The position numbers were made by a program, and so were the translations under genes. Positions 16,410 through 24,761 of a stretch of DNA of 64,000 nt are shown piece by piece. Position 1 is the first letter of the stretch. Each line of letters begins with the position of its first letter. The notes under the pieces were generated by a model. That model did not search any database. It saw nothing but the letters and a program-made list of their open reading frames with translations, and was not told the DNA's origin. Source of the stretch: Claveliimonas bilis (GTDB taxonomy: Bacteria; Bacillota; Clostridia; Lachnospirales; Lachnospiraceae); assembly GCF_030296775.1 (NCBI RefSeq), contig NZ_AP027742.1, forward strand, positions 620,001-684,000. The letters are read 5' to 3'.

Positions 16410-16455
16410 ACATTCGCCATGCAAGCTCGCCCCCTTCGGGACCTCGCTCGCGGGC
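16410..16455. repeat. 46-bp direct repeat, copy 2
   Basis: Identical to 16328-16373. The 36 bases between the copies include a CCGC-AAA-GCGG hairpin that recurs, longer, at 16624. Confidence 0.9.
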
Positions 16456-16467
16456 TTTCACCTTATA

Positions 16468-16522
16468 GAAATGCAAGACGTCCAAATTGCATGCAAGCAT
16501 GCATTTGTCCCTCTTGTATTTC
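16468..16522. repeat. Long two-part hairpin
   Basis: Outer stem GAAATGCAAGA / TCTTGTATTTC (one G-U pair); inner stem CAAATTGCATGC / GCATGCATTTG with loop AA and one bulge. Nearly all of the 55 bases can pair. Confidence 0.75.
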
Positions 16523-16615
16523 TGCATGGCTCATTGCTTACGCGGACATTATACCACGTGCGCAGAAAAGGAAGCACCGCGGAGCGGTATTTACTTTTCA
16601 AGCCGTGGATTGCCA

Positions 16616-16685
16616 GGTATAATCCCCGCAAAGCGGGGCAAGCTGATTTATCAGCTTGAATTGCACATGGTGCAATTATTATACC
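16616..16685. repeat. 70-bp four-way-junction (cloverleaf) element
   Basis: Outer arms GGTATAAT (16616-16623) and ATTATACC (16678-16685) enclose three abutting hairpins: CCCCGC-AAA-GCGGGG (16624-16638), CAAGCTGA-N4-TCAGCTTG (16639-16658) and AATTGCAC-N3-GTGCAATT (16659-16677). No base at the junction is left unpaired. ACG and a run of eight T follow on the plus strand. It lacks tRNA conserved positions, so it is not a tRNA. Confidence 0.85.
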
Positions 16686-16722
16686 ACGTTTTTTTTACAG
16701 TTGTAAAAAGAATGTAAAAAAA

Positions 16723-17457
16723 CTATACCAGGGACTGATTTTTTGTGATTGTTTCCTGGATGATATTCTGGCAGTATGCGCCCAGATGCCTTTTGGTTTC
16801 TTTGTCCAGTTTGTCCGGATAAATGGGGGTTCCATATTCCAGTACCACGTGGGCTTTTCTGACAAAAGGCAGATGTTTTTCAAAGATTGCCTGTGTATTG
16901 TTCATGGACATGGGGATGATAGGACATCCTGTCTTTTCAGCAATCTTCAGCGCACCGTCCTTAAATGGCAGCATAGAAAGTTCTTCGCCTGTATTTCTTG
17001 TTCCCTCCGGGAAGATGCAGATAGAAATTCCACTTCTGATATATTCTATAGCAGTCAGAATGGTTTTGAGTCCCTCCTTCGGCGTGCTTCTGTCGAGGAA
17101 GAGACAGTAAAGGTTTTTCATCCAGTCACGGAGAAGAGGATAGCGGAGCATTTCTTTTTTGGCAACATAGCCTGTCAGGCGCCGGCACCTGGAATAGGTC
17201 AGCAGAATATCGAAATAGCTTCTGTGATTTCCTATATAAAGGACCGGTTCATCCGGGATGTTTTCTTCTCCGATCACAGTTACGCTCACTCCGGCAATTT
17301 TCAGCATGAGCCGGAACGTCCACTGCACCATCCGGAGACAGGAATAGTCTTTTGCTCTTTTGCTGACAAGGCCAACTACGTTTTCTATGAGGAGAACGGG
17401 AATGCCGATGACCAGGTACAGAAACAGAACAATTACGATACAAATAAATCTTATCAT
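16723..17457 (-). CDS. plsC: 1-acyl-sn-glycerol-3-phosphate acyltransferase (PlsC-like)
   Basis: Membrane-associated acyltransferase of 244 aa that would make phosphatidic acid from lysophosphatidic acid. An N-terminal hydrophobic anchor spans residues 2-28. The catalytic block I NHRSYFD (H-x4-D) is near residue 78, block III is FPEGTRN and block IV is CPIIPMSM, in the usual order and spacing. The gene is transcribed toward the palindrome-rich intergenic region. General lysophospholipid acyltransferase activity is possible. Confidence 0.85.
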   Translation of the reverse strand: MIRFICIVIVLFLYLVIGIPVLLIENVVGLVSKRAKDYSCLRMVQWTFRLMLKIAGVSVTVIGEENIPDEPVLYIGNHRSYFDILLTYSRCRRLTGYVAKKEMLRYPLLRDWMKNLYCLFLDRSTPKEGLKTILTAIEYIRSGISICIFPEGTRNTGEELSMLPFKDGALKIAEKTGCPIIPMSMNNTQAIFEKHLPFVRKAHVVLEYGTPIYPDKLDKETKRHLGAYCQNIIQETITKNQSLV

Positions 17458-17590
17458 ATTACTGCAGCCTTTCTTTTTTATACTTTCAGATATTTCTCAG
17501 ACATCTTACCACATCTTACCATAAAACTGTCATTTTTCAAAGGGGTGGCGTGTATGATGATAAAGAGAAATAACTGTATGGTACAAAGAT

Positions 17591-18016
17591 ATGAAAGAAC
17601 AAAGGAGGCTGCTTTGCACGCTTTGCATTGTTTTGCTGATTTTTGTTTCGCCATCTGCAGGCTGCAGTGTGGTAAAAGAGAACAAAGAAAAAACCGGCGA
17701 TATCGAATATACAGTAGTAAAGGAAGAAGAGCTGCCAAAAGAGCTGCAAAAGCAGATTGAACAGAAAAAGGAGGACCCCATGAAGATTTCCTACGGAGAT
17801 CAGGGGATGCTTTATATTGTGAGAGGATACGGAGAAAAGGACACGGAAGGATATCAGGCAGAAGTCAGGGAACTTTATGAGACAAAGAATGCCATTTACA
17901 TACGGACTTATTTGAAAGGTCCGGAATCAGAGGAGGAAGCTAAAGAAAAAAAGACCTGCCCTTATGTGGCGGTAAAGATGCCGTATAGTGCAAAAAAAAT
18001 CCGATTTGATGAGTGA
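17591..18016 (+). CDS. PrcB C-terminal-domain protein, probable lipoprotein or secreted
   Basis: 141 aa. A hydrophobic N-terminus (LLCTLCIVLLIFVSPSAGC) looks like a signal with a weak lipobox ending at Cys25. The C-terminal half (GMLYIVRGYGEKDTEGYQAEV through TCPYVAVKMPYSAKKIRF) resembles the PrcB_C domain, named after a treponemal protease-complex subunit. Its stop overlaps a possible GTG of the next gene, a SPOCS-LysM protein, so the two are probably co-transcribed. Function unknown; a spore-envelope role is only suggested by the neighbour. Confidence 0.65.
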   Translation: MKEQRRLLCTLCIVLLIFVSPSAGCSVVKENKEKTGDIEYTVVKEEELPKELQKQIEQKKEDPMKISYGDQGMLYIVRGYGEKDTEGYQAEVRELYETKNAIYIRTYLKGPESEEEAKEKKTCPYVAVKMPYSAKKIRFDE

Positions 18017-18033
18017 AAAAGGAGGAAATAAAA

Positions 18034-19593
18034 GTGGAAGAAGTCAGAAAGGCAGTTCACTGTATACAGACAGGAGAAAAGGTGACGGATCAGTTTTATG
18101 TGGATGAGGATGTCAATGTGCCGGATGTCAGAGAAGATGTGGCGAAAGTCATTCTGGCAGGAGGCCGCGTGCGGGTAGAGGACATTAAGATGACGGAAAA
18201 TTATGCCAGGATCACAGGAAAGATTACCTATCAGATCCTGTATGAAACAGAAAATGAGATCCAGAAGGTATCGGCGCTTCAGGGGAAACTGTCTTTTGAA
18301 GAGATGGTGTATATGGAAGATGAACCAGTGGGAAAACTATATGTCAGATCATCTTTCGCAGAGCTGAATGTAACCGTTATTCATTCCAGAAAATTGAATA
18401 TCCGGGTGGCAGTTGACCTTGAAGTCAGCTCAGAGGGAGAGAGTGAGGAAATCCTGACAACAGATGTGGAGACTTCTGAACCGGTCTATAAACGCTTCCG
18501 GACAGAGGAAATACTGAAGCTGCATTCGATGAAAAAAGACATATACCGGATCAAGGAAGAGATGAAGATTCCGGCTTCAAAAGAAAATATAGGTACACTC
18601 CTCTATGGAGAGGCGAACTTAAGAAAGCTGGATACCCGACTTGGAACAGATGAGCTGCTACTTAGAGGAGAGATTCAGCTGTTTTGTCTTTATGAGTCAC
18701 AGGAGCAGAAGATGGAATGGGTGGAGCAAAATATTCCCTTTGAGGGAAAGTTAGAATGTTACGGGGCAGAAGATACTATGTACCATGACATTCAGGCTTC
18801 GCTTACAGATGAAAATATAGACATTCGAATGGATGAGGACGGGGAGATGAGGATTTTCGGACTGGAGGCCTCTCTGGAAGTAAGGTGCAGTGTCTATGAA
18901 GAGGAAAAAACAGAAATTCTGGATGATCTTTATTCCCTGACAAAAGAGCTTATTCCTGCCCGGGAGGAAAAGGCTCTGGAAAGACTGGTTATGCAGAACC
19001 ACTCCAGGTGCAAGGCAGCGGAGCAGCTGAACCTTCCAGAGCTGAAGGACGGAATGCTTCAGATCTGCCACTGCAGCGGCAGGCTCCAGATGGAATATAC
19101 GAAAATCGTTCCGGAAGGGATTCAGGTAGAAGGTGTGATTCATATAGGAATGCTCTACATAAAGGCAGACGATGAAGTACCTTTTGATGTATGGCAGGGG
19201 ATGATCCCCTATTCTCATATCATTGAGTGCCCGAAAGCAGAGGAAACGATGCGCTATGATATCAGCGGCACGGTGGAACAGTTAAGTGTCAGCCTTCTTG
19301 GAGGCGGTGAAGCAGAAGTCAAAGCAGTGCTTGGATTCCAGATCCTTCTTAGGGAGGCTGTCATGGTAGAGAATATCGAACAGATAGAGGAAAGAGAGAT
19401 GGATGAAAAAGAAGCGGAGAATGCTCCCGGAATTGTGGGATATATTGTAAAGGAAGGCGATGATCTGTGGAATCTTGCCAAACGGTATCACACCACAGAG
19501 GAAGGAATACAGGAAGTGAATGAGATGGACGGCAGGCAGATAAAAGCAGGAGATCGTATATTGATTTTTAAAGAAAATATGAGTATACTATAA
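18034..19593 (+). CDS. SPOCS (DUF3794) and LysM domain protein, spore-coat type
   Basis: 519 aa. Two or more SPOCS/DUF3794 regions are visible (for example VPDVREDVAKVILAGGRVRV near the N-terminus and a second VPFD/IPYSHIIE block near 370-420). A C-terminal LysM (about residues 465-512: GYIVKEGDDLWNLAKRYHTT) can bind peptidoglycan. This layout matches clostridial proteins related to SafA/SpoVID-type coat assembly. GTG 18034 is chosen because AGGAGG lies eight bases upstream; the GTG at 18013 overlaps the previous stop and has no site. Acidic composition. Role in spore coat or cortex assembly is inferred from family. Confidence 0.8.
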   Translation: MEEVRKAVHCIQTGEKVTDQFYVDEDVNVPDVREDVAKVILAGGRVRVEDIKMTENYARITGKITYQILYETENEIQKVSALQGKLSFEEMVYMEDEPVGKLYVRSSFAELNVTVIHSRKLNIRVAVDLEVSSEGESEEILTTDVETSEPVYKRFRTEEILKLHSMKKDIYRIKEEMKIPASKENIGTLLYGEANLRKLDTRLGTDELLLRGEIQLFCLYESQEQKMEWVEQNIPFEGKLECYGAEDTMYHDIQASLTDENIDIRMDEDGEMRIFGLEASLEVRCSVYEEEKTEILDDLYSLTKELIPAREEKALERLVMQNHSRCKAAEQLNLPELKDGMLQICHCSGRLQMEYTKIVPEGIQVEGVIHIGMLYIKADDEVPFDVWQGMIPYSHIIECPKAEETMRYDISGTVEQLSVSLLGGGEAEVKAVLGFQILLREAVMVENIEQIEEREMDEKEAENAPGIVGYIVKEGDDLWNLAKRYHTTEEGIQEVNEMDGRQIKAGDRILIFKENMSIL

Positions 19594-19625
19594 GAACACT
19601 GTATACAAGATACAAGGAGAAAACA

Positions 19626-20501
19626 ATGGATAAATTAGAATTGAAAGCACTGGGAAAGATAAATCTTGGACTGGATATTCTCGGACGGAGAGAAAACGGC
19701 TACCATGATGTGCGCATGGTGATGCAGACTGTTTATTTATATGACAGAGTAATTATGGAAAAGATGCGGGAACCGGGGATAGAGATTCGCACAAATCTTG
19801 GCTTTTTGCCGGTCAATGAAAACAATATTGCCTATAAGGCGGCAGATCTTATGATCCGGGAATTTGATATCCGGGAGGGAATGCGTATTACCCTGGAAAA
19901 GCATATTCCGGTGGCGGCGGGTATGGCAGGAGGAAGCTCCAACGCCGCAGCGGTGCTTTTTGGAATGAACCGTATGTTTTCTCTGGGACTTTCTGAAGAG
20001 GAATTAAAGAAAAGGGGAGTGATTCTGGGGGCGGATGTTCCCTACTGTATTATGCGGGGAACTGTTCTGGCGGAAGGGATCGGAGAGATCCTGACGCCGC
20101 TTCCGGCTATGCCGAAATGTTATGTGCTGATTGCAAAGCCGCCGCTTTCTGCGTCTACGAAAACCGTATATGAAAAAATTGACCAGGAAGGGATCAGCCG
20201 GCATCCGGATATCGACGGTATACTTGCGGGACTGGATGCCGGGGATCTGAAAAAGATAGCCGGAAGCATGGGAAATGTGCTGGAGCAGGTGATGCTGAAG
20301 GAACATCCGGTTCTTGGTCAGATCAAGGAAACAATGAAAGAAGCAGGTGCCCTGAATGCTATGATGAGCGGCAGCGGTCCCACAGTGTTCGGGATTTATG
20401 AGAACAGGAGGACGGCAAAGGCAGCGGCAGAAAAGCTGAAACATACCGGCCTGGTGAAGCAGGCTTATGTGACCAATGTACACAATGTAAGGAGGAAATA
20501 A
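19626..20501 (+). CDS. ispE: 4-(cytidine 5'-diphospho)-2-C-methyl-D-erythritol kinase
   Basis: GHMP kinase of 291 aa in the MEP isoprenoid pathway. The N-terminal KINLGLDILGRRENGYHDVRMVM block is typical of IspE, the ATP loop is PVAAGMAGGSSNAAAVL (about residues 96-112), and motif 3 is MMSGSGPTVFG near the C-terminus. AAGGAGAA lies upstream. The stop codon abuts the ATG of the following GntR gene, so translation is probably coupled. Confidence 0.95.
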   Translation: MDKLELKALGKINLGLDILGRRENGYHDVRMVMQTVYLYDRVIMEKMREPGIEIRTNLGFLPVNENNIAYKAADLMIREFDIREGMRITLEKHIPVAAGMAGGSSNAAAVLFGMNRMFSLGLSEEELKKRGVILGADVPYCIMRGTVLAEGIGEILTPLPAMPKCYVLIAKPPLSASTKTVYEKIDQEGISRHPDIDGILAGLDAGDLKKIAGSMGNVLEQVMLKEHPVLGQIKETMKEAGALNAMMSGSGPTVFGIYENRRTAKAAAEKLKHTGLVKQAYVTNVHNVRRK

Positions 20502-21179
20502 ATGAAGGAACCGAATTTTGAAGTCAGCATGAATGAGTATCTTCCCCTTAGGGATGTTGTTTTTAATACTTTGCGTCAGGCAATTTTAAGAGGGGAACTG
20601 AAACCGGGAGAAAGGCTGATGGAAATACAGCTGGCAAATAAACTGGGCGTCAGCAGGACGCCTATCCGGGAGGCAATCCGCAAGCTGGAGCTGGAAGGAC
20701 TCGTTCTGATGATTCCCAGAAAAGGTGCCGAGGTGGCAGAGATCACGGAAAAAAGCCTAAGAGATGTGCTGGAAGTAAGGCGGGCTTTAGAGGAGCTGGC
20801 TGTGCGCCTGGCATGCGATAAGATCAGCGAAGAAAAGATTCAGGAACTGAAAGAAGCAGCCGAGTATTTCCAATCCACCTTAAAAAGCGGAGATATCACG
20901 AAAATTGCGGAAGCTGACGTCAAATTCCATGATGTGATCTATCTTGCAACAGATAACCAGAAGCTGATCCAGCTTCTCAGTAACCTTGGAGAACAGATGT
21001 ACCGTTACCGGGTGGAATATTTAAAACGGTCAGATTTCCATCAGCAGTTGATCGATGAACACGAGGAGATCATTCAGACTATTGAGACAGGACAAAAAGA
21101 CAAGGCTGCCAAGGTAGTGTGTCAGCATGTGGATAATCAGGTAGAGGCAGTGATCGATACCATCCGGACAAAAAAATAA
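20502..21179 (+). CDS. GntR-family (FadR/FCD type) transcriptional regulator
   Basis: 225 aa. The N-terminal winged helix has LRQAILRGELKPGERLMEIQLANKLGVSRTP followed by IREAIRKLELEGLV, the GntR signature. The C-terminal all-helical FCD domain includes DVLEVRRALEELAVRLA and the metal- or ligand-site histidine segments DVKFHDVIY and HQQLIDEHEEI. It starts directly after the ispE stop, with AGGAGG inside the end of ispE. The neighbour does not suggest a catabolic substrate, and the effector is unknown. Confidence 0.88.
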   Translation: MKEPNFEVSMNEYLPLRDVVFNTLRQAILRGELKPGERLMEIQLANKLGVSRTPIREAIRKLELEGLVLMIPRKGAEVAEITEKSLRDVLEVRRALEELAVRLACDKISEEKIQELKEAAEYFQSTLKSGDITKIAEADVKFHDVIYLATDNQKLIQLLSNLGEQMYRYRVEYLKRSDFHQQLIDEHEEIIQTIETGQKDKAAKVVCQHVDNQVEAVIDTIRTKK

Positions 21180-21201
21180 TTGCAGTTTCGAGCCCGCTTT
21201 T

Positions 21202-21230
21202 GTATAAAGGGGCAAAAGGGCGGCAAAACT
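21202..21230 (+). promoter_or_regulatory. Sigma-F-type promoter of spoIIR
   Basis: GTATA (21202-21206), 15-base spacer, GGCAAAACT (21222-21230). This fits the sigma-F consensus GYATA / GGnnAnAnT. It lies about 50 bases before the spoIIR ATG, the known sigma-F target in Bacillus subtilis. Confidence 0.75.
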
Positions 21231-21280
21231 CCTGATAGATTCAAAGAAATAAAAAGAAGAGATCAGGAGGTACATACAAT

Positions 21281-21943
21281 ATGGAAACGGGAAATCGCAG
21301 GGAAAGAAAAAGGCAGGTCTTTTGCCTGGCAGCAGCGCTTATAGCAGCGGCAGTCATTACAGGTTTCCTTGTCTGGCAGAGAGGAATGCTGGTGGAGGCA
21401 AGAAGCCGGGAAGCACAGGAAGAGCTGGCGGAAACGGTGCTGCGTTTTCATGTACTGGCTGACAGCGATTCGGATCGGGATCAGAAGTTGAAAATGGCTG
21501 TAAAAGAAGTCCTTCTTTCCTATATGAAAAAGAATATGCCGGAAACGGATGATCTGGAAGAAACCATAGAGTGGATGGGCAGTCATCTTAGTGATATGGA
21601 AAAGACCGGCGAGATGGTTCTTCGGAATGAGGGATGTACGGATGAGGTCAGCGCAGAGGTCGTGAAGGATTATTTTCCGGAAAAAAACTATGGAGATGTG
21701 ACATTTCCGGCGGGAGAATATACAGCTCTCAGGGTAAAGATCGGAAGCGGGCAGGGGCATAACTGGTGGTGCTGCCTGTATCCCAACCTTTGTTTTACAG
21801 ATGCTGTCCGGTGTGTTGTGCCGGAAGAGGGAAAGGAAAAAATGGGACATGTGTTAAGTGAAGATGCGTACGATATGGTTACGGCATTTTCGGACTTTAA
21901 GATAAGATGGTTTTTCTTCGGGGATGGTGCATCCGGGAAATAA
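21281..21943 (+). CDS. spoIIR: Stage II sporulation protein R
   Basis: 220 aa, with an N-terminal signal or anchor segment (residues 12-32). The SpoIIR core contains LRFHVLADSDSDRDQKLKMAVKEVLL (split in the text as the FHVLADSDS motif), FPAGEYTALRVKIG and the GHNWWCCLYPNLCF block. It is made in the forespore under sigma-F, is exported to the intermembrane space and triggers SpoIIGA to process pro-sigma-E. A sigma-F promoter candidate lies upstream. AGGAGG is ten bases before the ATG. It supports a sporulating host. Confidence 0.93.
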   Translation: METGNRRERKRQVFCLAAALIAAAVITGFLVWQRGMLVEARSREAQEELAETVLRFHVLADSDSDRDQKLKMAVKEVLLSYMKKNMPETDDLEETIEWMGSHLSDMEKTGEMVLRNEGCTDEVSAEVVKDYFPEKNYGDVTFPAGEYTALRVKIGSGQGHNWWCCLYPNLCFTDAVRCVVPEEGKEKMGHVLSEDAYDMVTAFSDFKIRWFFFGDGASGK

Positions 21944-21969
21944 CCAGGTAAGGCGGAGGCAGAAACGTT

Positions 21970-23157
21970 ATGACAGAATTTTTAGTCAGGCATTTTATAA
22001 AAGATTATCACAAGACAGAGGAACTGAATGTGCGGACGCAGTACGGCACGCTGGCAGGGGTTGTGGGCATTATCTGTAATGCCCTCCTTTTTGCTGTAAA
22101 GGCGGCAGTGGGGATTGCCATGCACAGTATTTCTGTTACGGCAGATGCATTTAACAATCTGTCGGATGCAGCTTCTTCTGTGATCGGTCTTGTGGGGGTG
22201 AAGCTGGCGGGAAAGCCGGCAGACAAAGAACATCCCTTCGGACACGGAAGAATGGAATATATTACGGCGCTTGTGGTTTCCTTTCTTGTTATTGAAGTAG
22301 GACTTACTTTTTTTAAGGATGCATTTTCCAGAATATGGAATCCACAGAAACTGGAATTTCAGTTTATATCGGTTCTGATTCTGGTCTTATCCATTGGAGT
22401 AAAACTGTGGATGAGCCTTTTTAACCGGAAATTGGGAAAAAGGATTGATTCTAAGGTAATGCTGGCGACAGCGGCAGATGCCGTGGGTGACGTGATCACC
22501 ACTTCTGCCACCGTGATCTCCCTGTTGTTTTTCTATTTTACAGGAATCAATATTGACGGAGTTATCGGTGTTTGTGTATCATTGGTAGTCATATGGGCGG
22601 GGATTGGAATCGCAAAGGATACATTGAAGCCGCTTCTGGGAGAGCCTACTTCTTCTGCAGATTATGAGAAGATTACCAGATTTGTGGAGAGTTATGACGG
22701 AATTATCGGAAGCCATGACCTGATCGTGCATAATTATGGACCGGGCCGCAATATGGCATCTATACATGCGGAAGTGCCCAATGATGTGGATATTGAGGAA
22801 TCTCACGAGATTATTGACAGGATCGAGCGGGACGCTATTTCGCAGATTGGAGTTTTTCTTGTTATACATATGGATCCGGTGGAGACAAAAAATGAAAGAA
22901 TACTGGAAATCAGGAAACAGGTGGAGGCGAGCATAAATGAGATCGATCCGGATGTAACGATCCACGATCTGCGCGTAGTGGAAGGTAAGGAAAGGATCAA
23001 TCTTATATTTGATATGGTAGTTCCCTTTGCTTATTCCAGAGAAGAGCAAAAGGAGCTGGAGCGGAAAGTAAGGAGTTACTTATCAGAACGGGACTCCAGA
23101 TATCAATGTGTGATCACAGTAGAACAAAGTTTTGTGGCACAGGGAGAGGAAGGATAA
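21970..23157 (+). CDS. Cation diffusion facilitator (CDF) family transporter
   Basis: 395 aa metal-proton antiporter. Six membrane helices lie in the first 215 residues. Metal-site helices carry SVTADAFNNLSDAASS (TM2) and HPFGHGRMEY follows, a CDF signature. The TM5 pair is ATAADAVGDVITT. The C-terminal cytoplasmic dimerisation domain (about 225-300) includes DLIVHNYGPGRNMASIHAEV, and a further ~90 residues extend beyond the average family length. Metal could be zinc, iron or manganese. It sits 26 bases behind spoIIR and two bases before a thioesterase gene, so probably in one transcript. Confidence 0.88.
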   Translation: MTEFLVRHFIKDYHKTEELNVRTQYGTLAGVVGIICNALLFAVKAAVGIAMHSISVTADAFNNLSDAASSVIGLVGVKLAGKPADKEHPFGHGRMEYITALVVSFLVIEVGLTFFKDAFSRIWNPQKLEFQFISVLILVLSIGVKLWMSLFNRKLGKRIDSKVMLATAADAVGDVITTSATVISLLFFYFTGINIDGVIGVCVSLVVIWAGIGIAKDTLKPLLGEPTSSADYEKITRFVESYDGIIGSHDLIVHNYGPGRNMASIHAEVPNDVDIEESHEIIDRIERDAISQIGVFLVIHMDPVETKNERILEIRKQVEASINEIDPDVTIHDLRVVEGKERINLIFDMVVPFAYSREEQKELERKVRSYLSERDSRYQCVITVEQSFVAQGEEG

Positions 23158-23159
23158 AG

Positions 23160-23876
23160 ATGTACACATATGAAAGCAGGGTAAGATTCAGTGAAGTAGA
23201 TCATTATGAGACAATGACGCTTCCGTCTATTATTAATTATTTTCAGGACGGGAGTATTTTCCAGTCAGAGGATATCGGTCTGGGTGTAGATTATCTGAAG
23301 GAAAAGAAAAGAGCGTGGGTGCTGTCTTCCTGGCAGGTTGTTATCGAGCGGTATCCGCGCATCGGAGAGAAAATCCGGATCGGTACGTGGGCCACAGGCT
23401 TCCAGGGACTTTACGGCTACCGGAATTTCTGCATGTGGGATGAAAAAGGGGAAAAGGCTGCGTATGCCAATTCTATCTGGGTTTACATGGATCTGGAGAA
23501 ACAGCGTCCTGCAAGACCGCCGAAGGAAGAAGTGGAAAAGTACGGGACAGAAGAGGCGCTGGAGATGGAATATGCACCCAGAAAAATCTCTTTGCCGCAA
23601 GATGCTTTGTCAGGAGAGATCTTCCCGGTGCGAAAATACCATATTGATACGAATGAGCATGTAAATAACTGCCAGTATGTCCAGATGGCATTGGAGGCTG
23701 CCGGGGAAGAACTGATGGTAAGACAGATGAGGGCGGAATATAAAAAGTCTGCTTTATTGCATGACAAAATACTGCCAAAAGTGGCGAAAGAAGGAGAAAG
23801 GACAGTGGTGGAACTGTGTGAGCCCGACGGAGGAGTTTACGCAGTGGTGGAGCTGACAGGAGAAAAAAGATGTTAG
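23160..23876 (+). CDS. Acyl-ACP thioesterase (FatA/FatB-like, double hotdog)
   Basis: 238 aa cytoplasmic thioesterase that releases fatty acids from acyl carrier protein. The first hotdog has RFSEVDHYETMTLPSIINYFQD and LGVDYLKEKKRAWVLSSWQV. The second carries the catalytic region YHIDTNEHVNNCQYVQMALE (Asn-His-x-x-x-Cys-like in the plant enzymes; here DTNEHVNN). The start at 23160 follows GAGAGGAAGG; the longer frame overlaps the CDF gene. Its stop overlaps the next gene by seven bases. Confidence 0.85.
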   Translation: MYTYESRVRFSEVDHYETMTLPSIINYFQDGSIFQSEDIGLGVDYLKEKKRAWVLSSWQVVIERYPRIGEKIRIGTWATGFQGLYGYRNFCMWDEKGEKAAYANSIWVYMDLEKQRPARPPKEEVEKYGTEEALEMEYAPRKISLPQDALSGEIFPVRKYHIDTNEHVNNCQYVQMALEAAGEELMVRQMRAEYKKSALLHDKILPKVAKEGERTVVELCEPDGGVYAVVELTGEKRC

Positions 23877-24700
23877 AAAAAGGTTTGGGAAAAAAGCAGG
23901 TACTTAAGGTTGTAAAAAAGACAGATTTCGGAATATATCTTGGAACGGAGGAGGAGAGAGTGCTTCTGCCGGGCAGACAGGTACCGGAGGGGACGAAGAT
24001 CGGAGATGAGCTGGAAGTGTTTCTCTATCGCGATTCCAGAGACAGGCTGATCGCCACTACGCATGAACCCAAAATACAGCTTGGTGAACTTCACGTTCTG
24101 ACAGTGGCAGATACAGGGAAAATAGGAGCGTTTCTTGATTGGGGGCTGGAAAAGGATCTTCTGCTTCCTTTTAAGGAGCAGACCGCAAAAGTGAAAAAAG
24201 GAGATTCCTGTCTGGTAAGTCTGTATGTGGATAAGAGTGGCAGACTTTGCGCTACTATGAAAATCTATGAAAAGCTCAGAACAGATTCTCCTTATAAGAA
24301 AGATGATAAGGTTACAGGAATCATCTATGAAAAGAGCAGCAATTTCGGACTTTTTGTAGCGGTTGATAACTGCTATTGTGCGCTGATCCCTAAAAGGGAA
24401 GCGCCCGGAGGATATAAAGTGGGTGATGTGGTAACAGCCCGCGTCGCAGAAGTGAAGCCTGACGGAAAGCTGGATCTTAGTGTGCGGGAGAAGGCATTTA
24501 TCCAGATGGATGCAGATGCGCTGATCATTCTGGAGCGTCTCAAGGAACATGGAGGAGAGCTTCCGTTTACCGATAAAGCCGATCCGGACCGGATCCGGGA
24601 AGAGTTCGGATTCAGTAAAAATGCTTTTAAGCGGGCAGTGGGCAGACTCTTAAAAGAAGGGAAAATAGAAATACGGGAAAAAAGCATTGCAATTCGGTAA
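23870..24700 (+). CDS. S1-domain RNA-binding protein, CvfB-like
   Basis: 276 aa. Three S1/OB-like repeats are seen at about residues 10-65, 68-140 (IGAFLDWGLEKDLLLPFKEQ) and 145-215 (SNFGLFVAVDNCYCALIP). A C-terminal winged-helix (about 220-275: FGFSKNAFKRAVGRLLKEGKIEI) follows. This order matches CvfB/YitL, a conserved Firmicutes protein linked to virulence-gene expression. Overlaps the thioesterase gene by seven bases, so it is translationally coupled to it. Confidence 0.8.
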   Translation: MLEKGLGKKQVLKVVKKTDFGIYLGTEEERVLLPGRQVPEGTKIGDELEVFLYRDSRDRLIATTHEPKIQLGELHVLTVADTGKIGAFLDWGLEKDLLLPFKEQTAKVKKGDSCLVSLYVDKSGRLCATMKIYEKLRTDSPYKKDDKVTGIIYEKSSNFGLFVAVDNCYCALIPKREAPGGYKVGDVVTARVAEVKPDGKLDLSVREKAFIQMDADALIILERLKEHGGELPFTDKADPDRIREEFGFSKNAFKRAVGRLLKEGKIEIREKSIAIR

Positions 24701-24714
24701 AAATTGGTTATAAT
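24687..24714 (+). promoter_or_regulatory. Sigma-A promoter upstream of the 77-residue gene
   Basis: TTGCAA (24687-24692), 16-base spacer, TATAAT (24709-24714), partly inside the end of the CvfB-like gene. Confidence 0.65.
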
Positions 24715-24761
24715 GAGGGTGTGTAGTGAAATAAGTATGGAAAGTGAGGAATGACAGGACA

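Larger units (their letters stand above)
16254..16722. other. Palindrome-rich intergenic mosaic, no gene
   Basis: 469 bases between plsC and pncB contain a 20-base hairpin (16291-16310), two 46-bp direct repeats (16328-16373 and 16410-16455), a long hairpin (16468-16522), the word ATTATACCACG twice (16548 and 16678) and a four-way-junction element (16616-16685). Several open frames cross it, but they follow the repeats, differ in every frame and resemble nothing, so I call none. Parts probably form the pncB leader and the plsC 3' end. Confidence 0.75.

Noticed and set aside
16328-16455. CRISPR array
   Set aside because: Only two copies of a 46-bp GC-rich unit, spacing of one unit, no cas genes nearby.
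16616-16685. tRNA gene
   Set aside because: Four-stem cloverleaf shape, but no TTC arm motif, no conserved D-loop or anticodon-loop bases, and stem lengths do not fit.
16291-16717. Several plus-strand frames of 67-122 codons in the plsC-pncB gap
   Set aside because: They run through direct repeats and hairpins, differ between frames and show no ribosome site or family resemblance.
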